Below, one piece after another: positions 1 through 5,498 of a DNA stretch of 5,859 nt. The translations under genes and the position numbers were made by a program. How positions within the stretch are numbered: position 1 is the stretch's first letter; each line of letters starts with the position of its first letter. The notes under the pieces are model-generated. The model did not search any database. It worked only from the letters and a program-made list of their open reading frames with translations, and was not told where the DNA came from. Origin of the DNA: Rhizobiaceae bacterium (GTDB taxonomy: Bacteria; Pseudomonadota; Alphaproteobacteria; Rhizobiales; Rhizobiaceae); assembly GCA_004299545.1 (NCBI GenBank), contig SCRB01000928.1, forward strand, positions 1 through 5,859, read 5' to 3'.

Positions 1-9
1 CTCCCTTCA

Positions 10-26
10 GCCTGAGAGGCTCAGGC
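10..26 (-). other. Perfect 7-bp hairpin overlapping the stop codon of the 58-aa gene
   Basis: GCCTGAG and CTCAGGC are exact inverted repeats separated by 3 nt, and they span the TGA at 23-21. This could be the stem of a transcription terminator or an mRNA-stabilising 3' hairpin for the minus-strand gene. No T-run follows in the nine bases left before the window edge, so I do not call it an intrinsic terminator. Confidence 0.35.
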
Positions 27-197
27 CGACTTCATGACGTCATTCAGCGTGTCGAGGTCTACATAGAAATAACGTGTCATCAGGATCGGCAAATCCTCGT
101 TCGGGCAGCCGCGCTCGCGCAGCACGTTGATCACCGTCCTGATCTCGAACGGCTCCGTCAGCCGGCGCTTGGCATTGTCCTCTATGGTCTTGCGCAC
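21..197 (-). CDS. Small conserved-looking protein of unknown function (58 aa, GTG start)
   Basis: I do not recognise this protein. It is a complete 58-residue frame, beginning (M)RKTIEDNAKRRL and ending in LDTLNDVMKSA before a TGA stop. The only possible start is GTG: the frame closes at a TAA nine codons upstream and contains no earlier start codon. A clear GGAGG lies 4 nt before the GTG. The protein is highly charged, with a basic N-terminal third (RKTIEDNAKRR), a central amphipathic stretch (IRTVINVLRERG) and an acidic C-terminal third. It has one cysteine (C31) and no signal peptide or membrane segment. The composition suggests a small soluble helical protein, perhaps protein- or nucleic-acid-binding, but nothing identifies a function. 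It is transcribed divergently from the DGPF/sigma operon. The good ribosome binding site, protein-like composition and lack of a competing gene on the other strand support it as real. Confidence 0.66.
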   Translation of the reverse strand: MRKTIEDNAKRRLTEPFEIRTVINVLRERGCPNEDLPILMTRYFYVDLDTLNDVMKSA

Positions 198-201
198 TGG
201 A

Positions 202-206
202 CCTCC
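202..206 (-). promoter_or_regulatory. Shine-Dalgarno site fixing the GTG start of the 58-aa gene
   Basis: Read on the minus strand this is GGAGG, followed by TCCA and then GTG. The 4-nt spacing is short but workable. It is the only strong Shine-Dalgarno sequence near this frame, and it selects the GTG over the ATG at 213-211, which lies in another frame. Confidence 0.55.
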
Positions 207-354
207 GCCCGAAGAACAGCATTACCCCATGCTTTTCCTCTATCGGAAGAAGCTTGCACGAGTCTGACGTATCCTCCTCGAATTTCGGCCTTGCGCTTAA
301 CGCAGGTTTCACCAAGTCTTGGCGACGAGGTGCATTCGGCTTTTGTGATGTTGG

Positions 355-386
355 ATGTCGGCGGCGCGCCCGCGCCTTCGTCCTTG
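355..386 (+). promoter_or_regulatory. Putative ECF42-type promoter of the DGPF/sigma operon
   Basis: The sequence shows ATGTCGG (TGTCGG at 356-361), a 17-nt GC-rich spacer, then CGTCCTTG (379-386). The same two blocks at the same spacing recur upstream of the VOC gene at 2167-2197. The layout fits an ECF -35/-10 pair with the transcript starting around 388-391, a short distance before the ribosome binding site and the ATG at 405. From memory, the reported ECF42 target motif is TGTCGA at -35 and CG(A/T)C at -10, which agrees closely. Direct control by the adjacent sigma factor, meaning autoregulation, is inferred from this resemblance and from the duplicated element. Confidence 0.62.
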
Positions 387-404
387 AACAGAAGGAAGCG
401 CTCC

Positions 405-779
405 ATGCTTTACGCCATACTCTGCTACAGCGACGAAAACGTCGTCGGCTCCTGGACCAAGGAAGAGGACGACGCCTGCCTGGCGCGGCTGAAAGTGGTG
501 CAGGACAAGGTGGCCGCTGAGGGCCGCATGGGGCCGGTTGCACGGCTTGTCCCGACGACCGCCGCGACAACGCTCAGAAAAGGCGGGGAGGAACCGCTTG
601 TCATCGACGGCCCGTTCGCGGAAACGAAGGAACAGTTGCTCGGCTTCTATACGATCGACTGCCGCTCGCTCGATGAGGCGATCGATTTCGCAAGGGATCT
701 TGCCACGGCCAATCCGGCCCCCGGTTCTTATGAAATCAGACCGGTCCGCCTCTTCCGGCCGGGAGCGCGTCCCACGTGA
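405..779 (+). CDS. YCII-related (DGPF-domain) protein, partner of the ECF sigma factor
   Basis: This 124-residue protein is a typical single-domain YCII/DGPF protein of usual length. It starts MLYAILCYSD, a beta-strand opening common in the family, and carries the signature DGPF at residues 68-71 within VIDGPFAETKEQLLGFY. Strand-like ends (LLGFYTIDC, SYEIRPVRLF) fit the ferredoxin-like alpha-beta fold. The start at 405 is chosen because a GAAGGAAG ribosome binding site lies at 391-398 and the putative promoter ends at 386. Longer in-frame starts such as 291 would place the promoter inside the gene. The stop overlaps the sigma-factor start (GTGA), indicating translational coupling. DGPF proteins are the standard genomic partners of ECF42 sigma factors. 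Their biochemical role is unsettled: they may sense or chemically process a small molecule, or be effectors of the response. No enzymatic activity should be assumed. The family assignment is secure and the function is not. Confidence 0.93.
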   Translation: MLYAILCYSDENVVGSWTKEEDDACLARLKVVQDKVAAEGRMGPVARLVPTTAATTLRKGGEEPLVIDGPFAETKEQLLGFYTIDCRSLDEAIDFARDLATANPAPGSYEIRPVRLFRPGARPT

Positions 780-2050
780 CCGATCTCGCCTGGATCGAAG
801 CCGCGCTCACCGCCGCACGGCCGCAGGCGGTGGCGGCTCTTCTGCGCTATTTTCGCGACCTCGACATAGCCGAAGAAGCATTCCAGGAGGCCTCCCTGCG
901 CGCGCTGAAGAACTGGCCAAGGAACGGTCCGCCGCGCGATCCCGCGGCCTGGCTGATCTTCGTTGGCCGCAATGCCGCGATCGATGCGGTCCGCCGCGAC
1001 AGCCGGCAGCAGGAATTGCCGCCGGAGGAAAAAATCTCCGACCTCGACGATGTCGAAACCCGCGTCGTCGAACGGCTGGACAACAGCGATTACCGCGACG
1101 ACGTGCTGCGGCTGCTCTTTGTCTGCTGCCACCCCGAACTGCCCGCCACGCAACAGATCGCGCTGGCGCTTCGGATCGTCTCCGGCCTGACGGTGCCGCA
1201 GATCGCGCGCGCCTTCCTCGTCGGCGAAAGCGCCATGGAACAGCGCATTACCCGCGCCAAGGCCCGGATCGCCAAAGCCGGCATCCCCTTCGGCACGCCC
1301 GGGGCCGTGGAGCGGGCGGAGCGGCTCGCCGCCGTCGCCGCCATGATCTATCTCGTCTTCAACGAAGGCTATTCCGCTGAGGCCGATTCCGCCGACCGCC
1401 GCCGCTCGCTTTGCGACGAGGCCATCCGTCTGTCCCGGCTGCTGCTCAGGCTTTTTCCGGCGGAGCCGGAGATCATGGGCCTGACGGCACTTCTCCTTTT
1501 GCAGCATGCCCGCGCGGATGCGCGCTTCGACGCCAACGGCGCGGCTATTCTCCTCGATGAACAGGACCGGACGCTCTGGAACCGCGCCATGATCGCGGAG
1601 GGGCTGGCGCTGGTCGACAAGGCCATGCGGCACCATCGCCCCGGCGTCTACCAGATACAGGCGGCGATCGCCGCGCTCCACGCCCGCGCCGCCCGGCCGG
1701 AAGAGACGGATTGGGCCGAGATCAACCTCCTCTACCGGGCTCTCGAACAGCTTCAGCCATCGCCGGTCGTCACCCTCAACCGCGCCGTCGCCGTCGCCAA
1801 GGCGGAAGGGCCTGAAGCCGCGCTCGATCTCATCGAACCGCTGGCGGAACGGCTTTTCGGCTATTTCTATTTCTTCGGCGTCAAGGGCAATCTGTTGATG
1901 CAGCTTGGCCGCAACGGCGAAGCAAAGGCCGCCTTCGACCGCGCCATCTCGCTCGCCCGTACGCCGGCAGAGGCAGCACATATCCGGATGCACCTCGACC
2001 GACTCGCAAGGGATAGCGCGCCGCGGCAGGGTGCATCCGGCATCGTCTGA
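776..2050 (+). CDS. ECF sigma factor with C-terminal TPR-like extension (ECF42 / COG4941 type)
   Basis: This is an alternative sigma factor of 424 residues, about twice the length of an ordinary ECF sigma. Region 2 covers roughly residues 10-78, with the helix AEEAFQEASLRAL (32-44) and the promoter-melting part AAWLIFVGRNAAIDAVRR (57-74). Region 4 covers roughly residues 108-168, with CCHP (117-120) and the helix-turn-helix LTVPQIARAFLVGESAMEQR (138-157). The remaining 250 or so residues form an alpha-helical, TPR-like extension containing FNEGY (195-199), DEQDR (261-265), NRAVA (335-339) and a helix pair near 365-394. This architecture defines ECF42 sigma factors, where the extension is thought to regulate activity in place of a separate anti-sigma factor. 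No anti-sigma gene lies nearby, which fits. The start is GTG at 776, overlapping the TGA of the DGPF gene, with GGGAG at 761-765. Likely targets are its own operon and the downstream VOC gene, from the shared promoter element. The activating signal cannot be read from the sequence. Confidence 0.94.
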   Translation: MTDLAWIEAALTAARPQAVAALLRYFRDLDIAEEAFQEASLRALKNWPRNGPPRDPAAWLIFVGRNAAIDAVRRDSRQQELPPEEKISDLDDVETRVVERLDNSDYRDDVLRLLFVCCHPELPATQQIALALRIVSGLTVPQIARAFLVGESAMEQRITRAKARIAKAGIPFGTPGAVERAERLAAVAAMIYLVFNEGYSAEADSADRRRSLCDEAIRLSRLLLRLFPAEPEIMGLTALLLLQHARADARFDANGAAILLDEQDRTLWNRAMIAEGLALVDKAMRHHRPGVYQIQAAIAALHARAARPEETDWAEINLLYRALEQLQPSPVVTLNRAVAVAKAEGPEAALDLIEPLAERLFGYFYFFGVKGNLLMQLGRNGEAKAAFDRAISLARTPAEAAHIRMHLDRLARDSAPRQGASGIV

Positions 2051-2146
2051 AGCAATCCCGGCAAAAGGGTGGTGCGATTTTGCGTCCGGTTGCGTGAAAA
2101 CAGGGGGATAGCGCACTTCCGTGACTCGGAGAAAAACGGAAATGTT
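2050..2146 (+). repeat. Rhizobial-type palindromic intergenic repeat (RIME-like), degenerate copy
   Basis: Directly after the sigma-factor stop are two adjacent imperfect palindromes. The first (2052-2093) pairs GCAATCCCGGCAAAA with TTTTGCGTCCGGTTGC. The second (2114-2144) has TTCCGT (2117-2122) facing ACGGAA (2136-2141) across a 13-nt loop, with the stem extended by CA/TG beyond one mismatch. The word order (CAAT-CC-GCAAAAG, then TTTTGCGTCCGG-TTGCGTGAAAAC, then TTCCGTGA, then AAAAACGGAAATG) matches an intergenic repeat I recognise from many Rhizobiaceae genomes. It has the two-palindrome build described for Rhizobium intergenic mosaic elements. The name RIME is from memory and tentative. The transcribed repeat would form hairpins after the sigma mRNA. 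It has no clear T-run, so any terminator activity would not be classical. Confidence 0.6.
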
Positions 2147-2165
2147 CTAGGAAATCCTCACCCTC

Positions 2166-2197
2166 ATGTCGGGAGGCGGCGCGCTCCTTCGTCCTTG
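2166..2197 (+). promoter_or_regulatory. Second putative ECF42-type promoter, upstream of the VOC gene
   Basis: The sequence is ATGTCGG (TGTCGG at 2167-2172), a 17-nt spacer, then CGTCCTTG (2190-2197). It matches the element at 355-386 in both blocks and in spacing, and the identity extends to CCTTCGTCCTTG (375-386 and 2186-2197). Transcription would begin near 2200, giving a leader of about 50 nt before the ATG at 2250. It makes the VOC gene an independent transcription unit of the same regulon and separates it from the sigma operon by the repeat. Confidence 0.62.
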
Positions 2198-2249
2198 GGA
2201 CGTTCACGGCGAGAGCCGAAGCGCAACTTCGCGAAGAGGAGATTTCCGC

Positions 2250-2672
2250 ATGACACAGAACGAACCCCAAGCCCGCGCCATGCCGAAGCCGCTCAACGGG
2301 CTTGTGCCGTATCTCAGCATCGAGGGTGCGATCAAGGCGGCCGAGTTCTACACCCGCGCTTTCGGCGCCGAGGAGCTCTTCCGCGTCCCGCCGGACGAGC
2401 AGGGGCGCACCATGCATATTCACCTCGCCATCAACGGCACTTCGGTGATGCTTGGCGATTTCTACCCGGAGAGCGGCCATAACAAGGAAAAGCCGCAGGC
2501 TTTCACCATGCAGCTTATCGTCGAAGACATAGACGCCTGGTGGCGGCACGCCGTCGACGCGGGCTGCGAGGTGACTGTTCCGGTGCAACTCATGTTCTGG
2601 GGCGATCGCTGGGGGCAGCTTCGCGACCCCTTCGGCGTCGCCTGGGCGATGAACGCGCCGGCGGAGAAATGA
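2250..2672 (+). CDS. PhnB-like glyoxalase/VOC superfamily protein
   Basis: This 140-residue protein is one complete VOC domain made of two beta-alpha-beta-beta-beta halves. The first half runs from LVPYLSIEGAIKAAEFYTRA (18-37) to MHIHLAINGTSVMLGD (55-70). The second runs from FTMQLIVEDIDAWWRHAVDA (85-104) to FWGDRWGQLRDPFGVAWAM (116-134). The WGDRWGQLRDPFG ending is typical of the PhnB-like branch. Known members of the superfamily bind a metal ion or a small molecule and include glyoxalases, dioxygenases and antibiotic-resistance proteins, so the substrate cannot be assigned. The start at 2250 is supported by AAGAGGAG at 2234-2241, 8 nt upstream. The longer frame from 2166 would begin inside the -35 element and encodes a non-homologous-looking leader. 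PhnB-like proteins commonly accompany YCII/ECF pairs. Here the shared promoter element suggests the protein is an effector of the sigma factor, which is inference. Confidence 0.92.
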   Translation: MTQNEPQARAMPKPLNGLVPYLSIEGAIKAAEFYTRAFGAEELFRVPPDEQGRTMHIHLAINGTSVMLGDFYPESGHNKEKPQAFTMQLIVEDIDAWWRHAVDAGCEVTVPVQLMFWGDRWGQLRDPFGVAWAMNAPAEK

Positions 2673-2683
2673 CGATGGACCGG

Positions 2684-2714
2684 AGCGCCGCCCTCAAGTA
2701 AGGCCGCGCTTTTT
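2684..2714 (+). terminator. Probable intrinsic terminator after the VOC gene
   Basis: AGCGC-C-GCC (2684-2692) pairs with GGC-C-GCGCT (2702-2710): 5 bp, one mismatch, then 3 bp, with a 9-nt loop. A run of five T (2710-2714) follows, starting at the last paired base. It lies 11 nt after the VOC stop codon. Because the two genes converge, the hairpin includes the last codons and the TGA of the minus-strand dcp gene. On the minus strand it lacks a T-run, so it is called for plus-strand transcription only. Confidence 0.5.
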
Positions 2715-4748
2715 CATCATCGCTTCCGGCGTCGGCATCCTGCCGCGGAAGGCGGTGTAGAGCGCTTCAGGATCGGCCGAGCCGCCGGCAGCGTAGATGT
2801 TCTGGCGCAGCTTTTCGGCAAGTTCCGGATTGAAGGGATCGCCGCTTTCCTCGAAGGCGGCGAAAGCATCGGCGTCCAACACCTCAGACCACATGTAGGA
2901 ATAGTAGCCGGCGGAATAGCCGTCGCCGGCAAAGACATGCTGGAAGTGCGGCGTGCGGTGGCGCATCGCAATGGCATCCGGCATGTTCAGTCCGGCAAGC
3001 GTTTCGGCTTCGAAACGAAGCGGCTCATCCGGCGCTTCCGATCGCTGGTGATAGGCCATATCGACGAGCGCGGAGGCCGTAAATTCGACGGTCGCGAACC
3101 CGGCGTCGAACGTCTCGGCAGCGCGCATCTTCTCGATAAGGGCGGCCGGCATCGGCTCGCCCGTCCTGGCGTGGCGGGCATGCTTTTCGAGGATTTCCGG
3201 CACGGTCAGCCAATGCTCGTAAAGCTGTGACGGCAGTTCGACAAAATCGCGCGCCACCGATGTACCCGAGACGGACGGCCACGTCACCTCGGTCAGCATG
3301 CCATGCAGCGCATGGCCGAATTCGTGGAACAGCGTCCGCGCCTCGTCCAGCGAAAGAAGCGCCGGTTCGCCTTCGGCGGGCCTGGCAAAATTCATGATGT
3401 TGTAGATGACGGGATGCGCGCCGTCGCCAAGGCGATAGCCGGATTCGAGGCTCGACATCCAGGCGCCGGAACGCTTGGTCGGGCGCGCGAAATGATCGGC
3501 GAGAAAGGTCGCGCGATAGCTGCCGGCGGCGTCCTTCACTTCGAAGATGCGCACATCGGGATGCCAGGCGACGATACCTTTCCTTTCCTCAAAGGCGAGC
3601 CCGAAAAGGCGGCCGGCCACGTCGAAACACGCCTCGATGACCCGGTCGAGTTGCAGGTAGGGTTTGAGCGCCGCCTCGTCGAAAGCGAATTTCCGCGCTC
3701 TCAGCTTTTCCGAGTAATAGCGCCAGTCCCAGGGCGCGATCGGGTCGTTCAAGCCAACCTCGGCGGCGATCGCCTGCAATTCGGCCTGGTCGGCGGCGGC
3801 CTTTTCTAATGCCTTTTGCCAGACCGGTTCGAGGAGGCTCATCACCGCATCCGGCGTCTTCGCCATCGTGTCGTCGAGCTTGAACGCCGCATAGGTCGGA
3901 TAGCCGAGAAGCTTCGCCTTCTCCGCCCGCAGCGCGAGCGTCTGCCGAACGATTTCGCCATTGTCCGTCGCGCCGCCGTTCTGGCCGCGATGGATGAAGG
4001 CTTCAAAAGCTTTTTCCCTGAGGTCGCGCCTGTCGGAAAAGGTCAAGAAGGGAACGACGATGGAGCGCGACAGCGTCACCGCGTATTCGCCCTTCCGGCC
4101 GCGCGCCTCCGCGGCTTCCGCCATGGAATCGCGCAAAAAGTCCGGCAGGCCGGTAAGATCGTCCTCGGTCAGGAAGAGCACCCAGCCTTTTTCGTCCGCC
4201 AGTATATTCTGGCCGAAGGCTGTGCCGAGTGAAGCAAGTTCGCTGTTGATCTCCGCCAGCCGCTCCTTGGCGGCAACGGCGAGCTTCGCACCGGCGCGCA
4301 CGAAGCGCTTCCATGTCTTTTCCAGGACCCGCGCCGTTTCGGCATCGAGCGCCAGCCTATCTTTTTCCCGGTAAAGCGCGTCGATGCGCGCGAAAAGCGC
4401 CTCGTTCATGAAAAGCGCCGAACTGTGCCGCGCCATCTTCGGCGCGATTTCGCGTTCGAGCGCCTGTATGGCGTCGCTGGTATGAGCACCGGCGCGGCAC
4501 CAGAAAAGGGCGGAGACATGGCCGAGCGGATCGCCCGCAAGTTCCAGCGCGGCGAGCGTGTTTTCCACCGTCGGCGCTTCCGCGTTCGAGGCGATTGCCT
4601 CGATCTCCTTGTCATGGGCAGCGAGCGCGGCATCGAAGACCGGGGCGAAATCCGCCTCGTCGATTACCGCATAGTCGGGCAAATCGAGCGGCCCCGACCA
4701 TACCGTCAGAGGATGGGAGGCAAGATCGATACGAGACGTGGAGGGCAT
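2694..4748 (-). CDS. dcp: Peptidyl-dipeptidase Dcp, M3-family zinc metallopeptidase
   Basis: This is a full-length M3 peptidase of 684 residues, close to the length of E. coli Dcp (about 680). The zinc-binding motif is HEFGH at residues 475-479, with H475, H479 and the catalytic E476. The third ligand is E504 in DFVELPSQ, 29 residues after H475, the spacing seen in the family. The C-terminal part has HVFAGDGYSAGYYSYMW, the conserved His/Gly/Tyr-rich segment that shapes the substrate site. The N-terminal half is helical and forms the channel cover typical of M3 enzymes. Dcp enzymes remove dipeptides from the C-terminus of short peptides. No signal peptide is visible (MPSTSRIDLASHPL), so a cytosolic role in peptide recycling is likely. 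Distinguishing Dcp from oligopeptidase A (PrlC) rests on overall similarity and is less certain than the M3 assignment. The ATG has GAAGG (4760-4756) 7 nt upstream. The gene ends 21 nt from the converging VOC gene. Confidence 0.94.
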   Translation of the reverse strand: MPSTSRIDLASHPLTVWSGPLDLPDYAVIDEADFAPVFDAALAAHDKEIEAIASNAEAPTVENTLAALELAGDPLGHVSALFWCRAGAHTSDAIQALEREIAPKMARHSSALFMNEALFARIDALYREKDRLALDAETARVLEKTWKRFVRAGAKLAVAAKERLAEINSELASLGTAFGQNILADEKGWVLFLTEDDLTGLPDFLRDSMAEAAEARGRKGEYAVTLSRSIVVPFLTFSDRRDLREKAFEAFIHRGQNGGATDNGEIVRQTLALRAEKAKLLGYPTYAAFKLDDTMAKTPDAVMSLLEPVWQKALEKAAADQAELQAIAAEVGLNDPIAPWDWRYYSEKLRARKFAFDEAALKPYLQLDRVIEACFDVAGRLFGLAFEERKGIVAWHPDVRIFEVKDAAGSYRATFLADHFARPTKRSGAWMSSLESGYRLGDGAHPVIYNIMNFARPAEGEPALLSLDEARTLFHEFGHALHGMLTEVTWPSVSGTSVARDFVELPSQLYEHWLTVPEILEKHARHARTGEPMPAALIEKMRAAETFDAGFATVEFTASALVDMAYHQRSEAPDEPLRFEAETLAGLNMPDAIAMRHRTPHFQHVFAGDGYSAGYYSYMWSEVLDADAFAAFEESGDPFNPELAEKLRQNIYAAGGSADPEALYTAFRGRMPTPEAMMKKRGLT

Positions 4749-4821
4749 GGCGTAACCTTCAAAGGGCGGCGGCGAGACCGGACGGGGATAATCGGCCCAG
4801 AGCCTTTCATGCGGGCGGCCC

Positions 4822-5466
4822 TCAATCGATTTCGGGGCGCTCGAAATCGCCGGTTTCCGGGTTCATCACCCACAATTCACCGGAATAGACATCGAACCAG
4901 CAGCCGCGCAGCGCGATCTCGCCTTTTTCCTCCAGTTCCCTGATGCTTGGAAAGGTGCGGAGATTGGCGATCGAATGCCGGATCGCAATCCGCTCCAGCG
5001 CCGTCTGCCGCTCGCCCGCCGTCATCATGCCGCTACCGGATATGCTTTCCGCGGCCGGCGCGACGAGGCTCATCCACCGGCCGATGAAGTCACCCGGCGC
5101 AAGGGGCTCGCCGCTGCTATTGAGAGCCGCGTGAATGCCGCCGCAGCGGCCGTGCCCCATGACCACGATGTTCTTCACCTTCAGAGCCTGCACCGCGAAT
5201 TCAAGCGAGGCCGAGGTCGAATGGAACTCTCCGTCGGGTTGATAGGGCGGCACCAGATTGGCGATGTTGCGCACGACGAAAAGTTCGCCCGGATGGGCGT
5301 CGAAGATGATCTCGGGCGCCGTGCGGGAATCGCAGCAGGCGATCACCAACGATTCCGGCGCCTGCCCCTCCCGCGCCAGCGACCGGAAGCGGCCGCTTTC
5401 CGAGACATAACGGCCCTTGATGAAGCTGCGATAGCCGGCGATGAGGTGGTCGGGAAGGTGGGTCAT
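4822..5466 (-). CDS. Beta-class carbonic anhydrase
   Basis: This 214-residue enzyme interconverts CO2 and bicarbonate using one zinc ion. The beta-class zinc ligands are all visible: C44 in CCDSR (44-48, the CxDxR motif, whose D46 and R48 form the catalytic dyad), and H105 and C108 in HGRCGG (105-110). Other family segments are GELFVVRNIANLV (60-72) and the strand KNIVVMGHG (98-106). Length and motif spacing match bacterial Can/CynT-type enzymes. I give no gene symbol because no cyanate genes are present and rhizobial naming varies. The N-terminus MTHLPDHLIAGYRSFIKGRY is typical for the family, so the ATG at 5466 is preferred even though the sequence before it (GCCAGCTT) has no good Shine-Dalgarno. 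It lies 32 nt after pdxY, and coupling to pdxY translation or transcription may compensate. It is probably cytosolic and supplies bicarbonate to carboxylases. Confidence 0.95.
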   Translation of the reverse strand: MTHLPDHLIAGYRSFIKGRYVSESGRFRSLAREGQAPESLVIACCDSRTAPEIIFDAHPGELFVVRNIANLVPPYQPDGEFHSTSASLEFAVQALKVKNIVVMGHGRCGGIHAALNSSGEPLAPGDFIGRWMSLVAPAAESISGSGMMTAGERQTALERIAIRHSIANLRTFPSIRELEEKGEIALRGCWFDVYSGELWVMNPETGDFERPEID

Positions 5467-5498
5467 AAGCTGGCATTAACGGCAAAAGCCACTCGCAA

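Larger units (their letters stand above)
198..404. other. Divergent intergenic region between the 58-aa gene and the DGPF operon
   Basis: This 207-bp region holds the minus-strand ribosome binding site (202-206), the plus-strand ECF-type promoter (355-386) and the plus-strand ribosome binding site (391-398). I see no convincing sigma-70 promoter for the minus-strand gene and no second copy of the TGTCGG-N17-CGTC element facing it, so that gene is probably outside the sigma factor's regulon. Apart from the short inverted repeat GCG-CTTAA-CGC near 294-304, I see nothing else. Confidence 0.5.

Noticed and set aside
291..404. Longer N-terminus for the DGPF protein starting at 291
   Set aside because: It would place the ECF-type promoter and the ribosome binding site inside the gene. 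YCII/DGPF proteins normally start at the beta-strand seen at 405 (MLYAILCY).
40..570. 176-codon minus-strand frame spanning the left edge, the intergenic region and the DGPF gene
   Set aside because: Its translation is Arg/Pro/Ser-rich with no domain. It overlaps the conserved DGPF gene and the 58-aa gene in another frame, so it is a shadow frame.
728..2116. 462-codon open frame on the minus strand, antisense to the sigma factor
   Set aside because: It mirrors the codon-position GC bias of the sigma gene. The protein has no recognisable domain, is rich in Arg/Gly/Asp, and the opposite strand encodes an unmistakable sigma factor over almost the whole span.
2166..2249. Upstream in-frame start for the VOC gene (ATG at 2166)
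   Set aside because: This ATG is part of the repeated promoter block ATGTCGG, has no good Shine-Dalgarno, and adds 28 residues not expected in a PhnB-like protein. The ATG at 2250 has AAGAGGAG before it.
4029..4055. Another TGTCGG within dcp (4029-4034)
   Set aside because: No CGTC follows at 17 nt and it lies within coding sequence, so it is not a third copy of the promoter element.
3303..4232. Two long plus-strand frames (168 and 138 codons) antisense to dcp
   Set aside because: Both lie within the conserved catalytic and N-terminal parts of dcp, have low-plausibility arginine-rich translations, and are explained by GC skew at codon positions.
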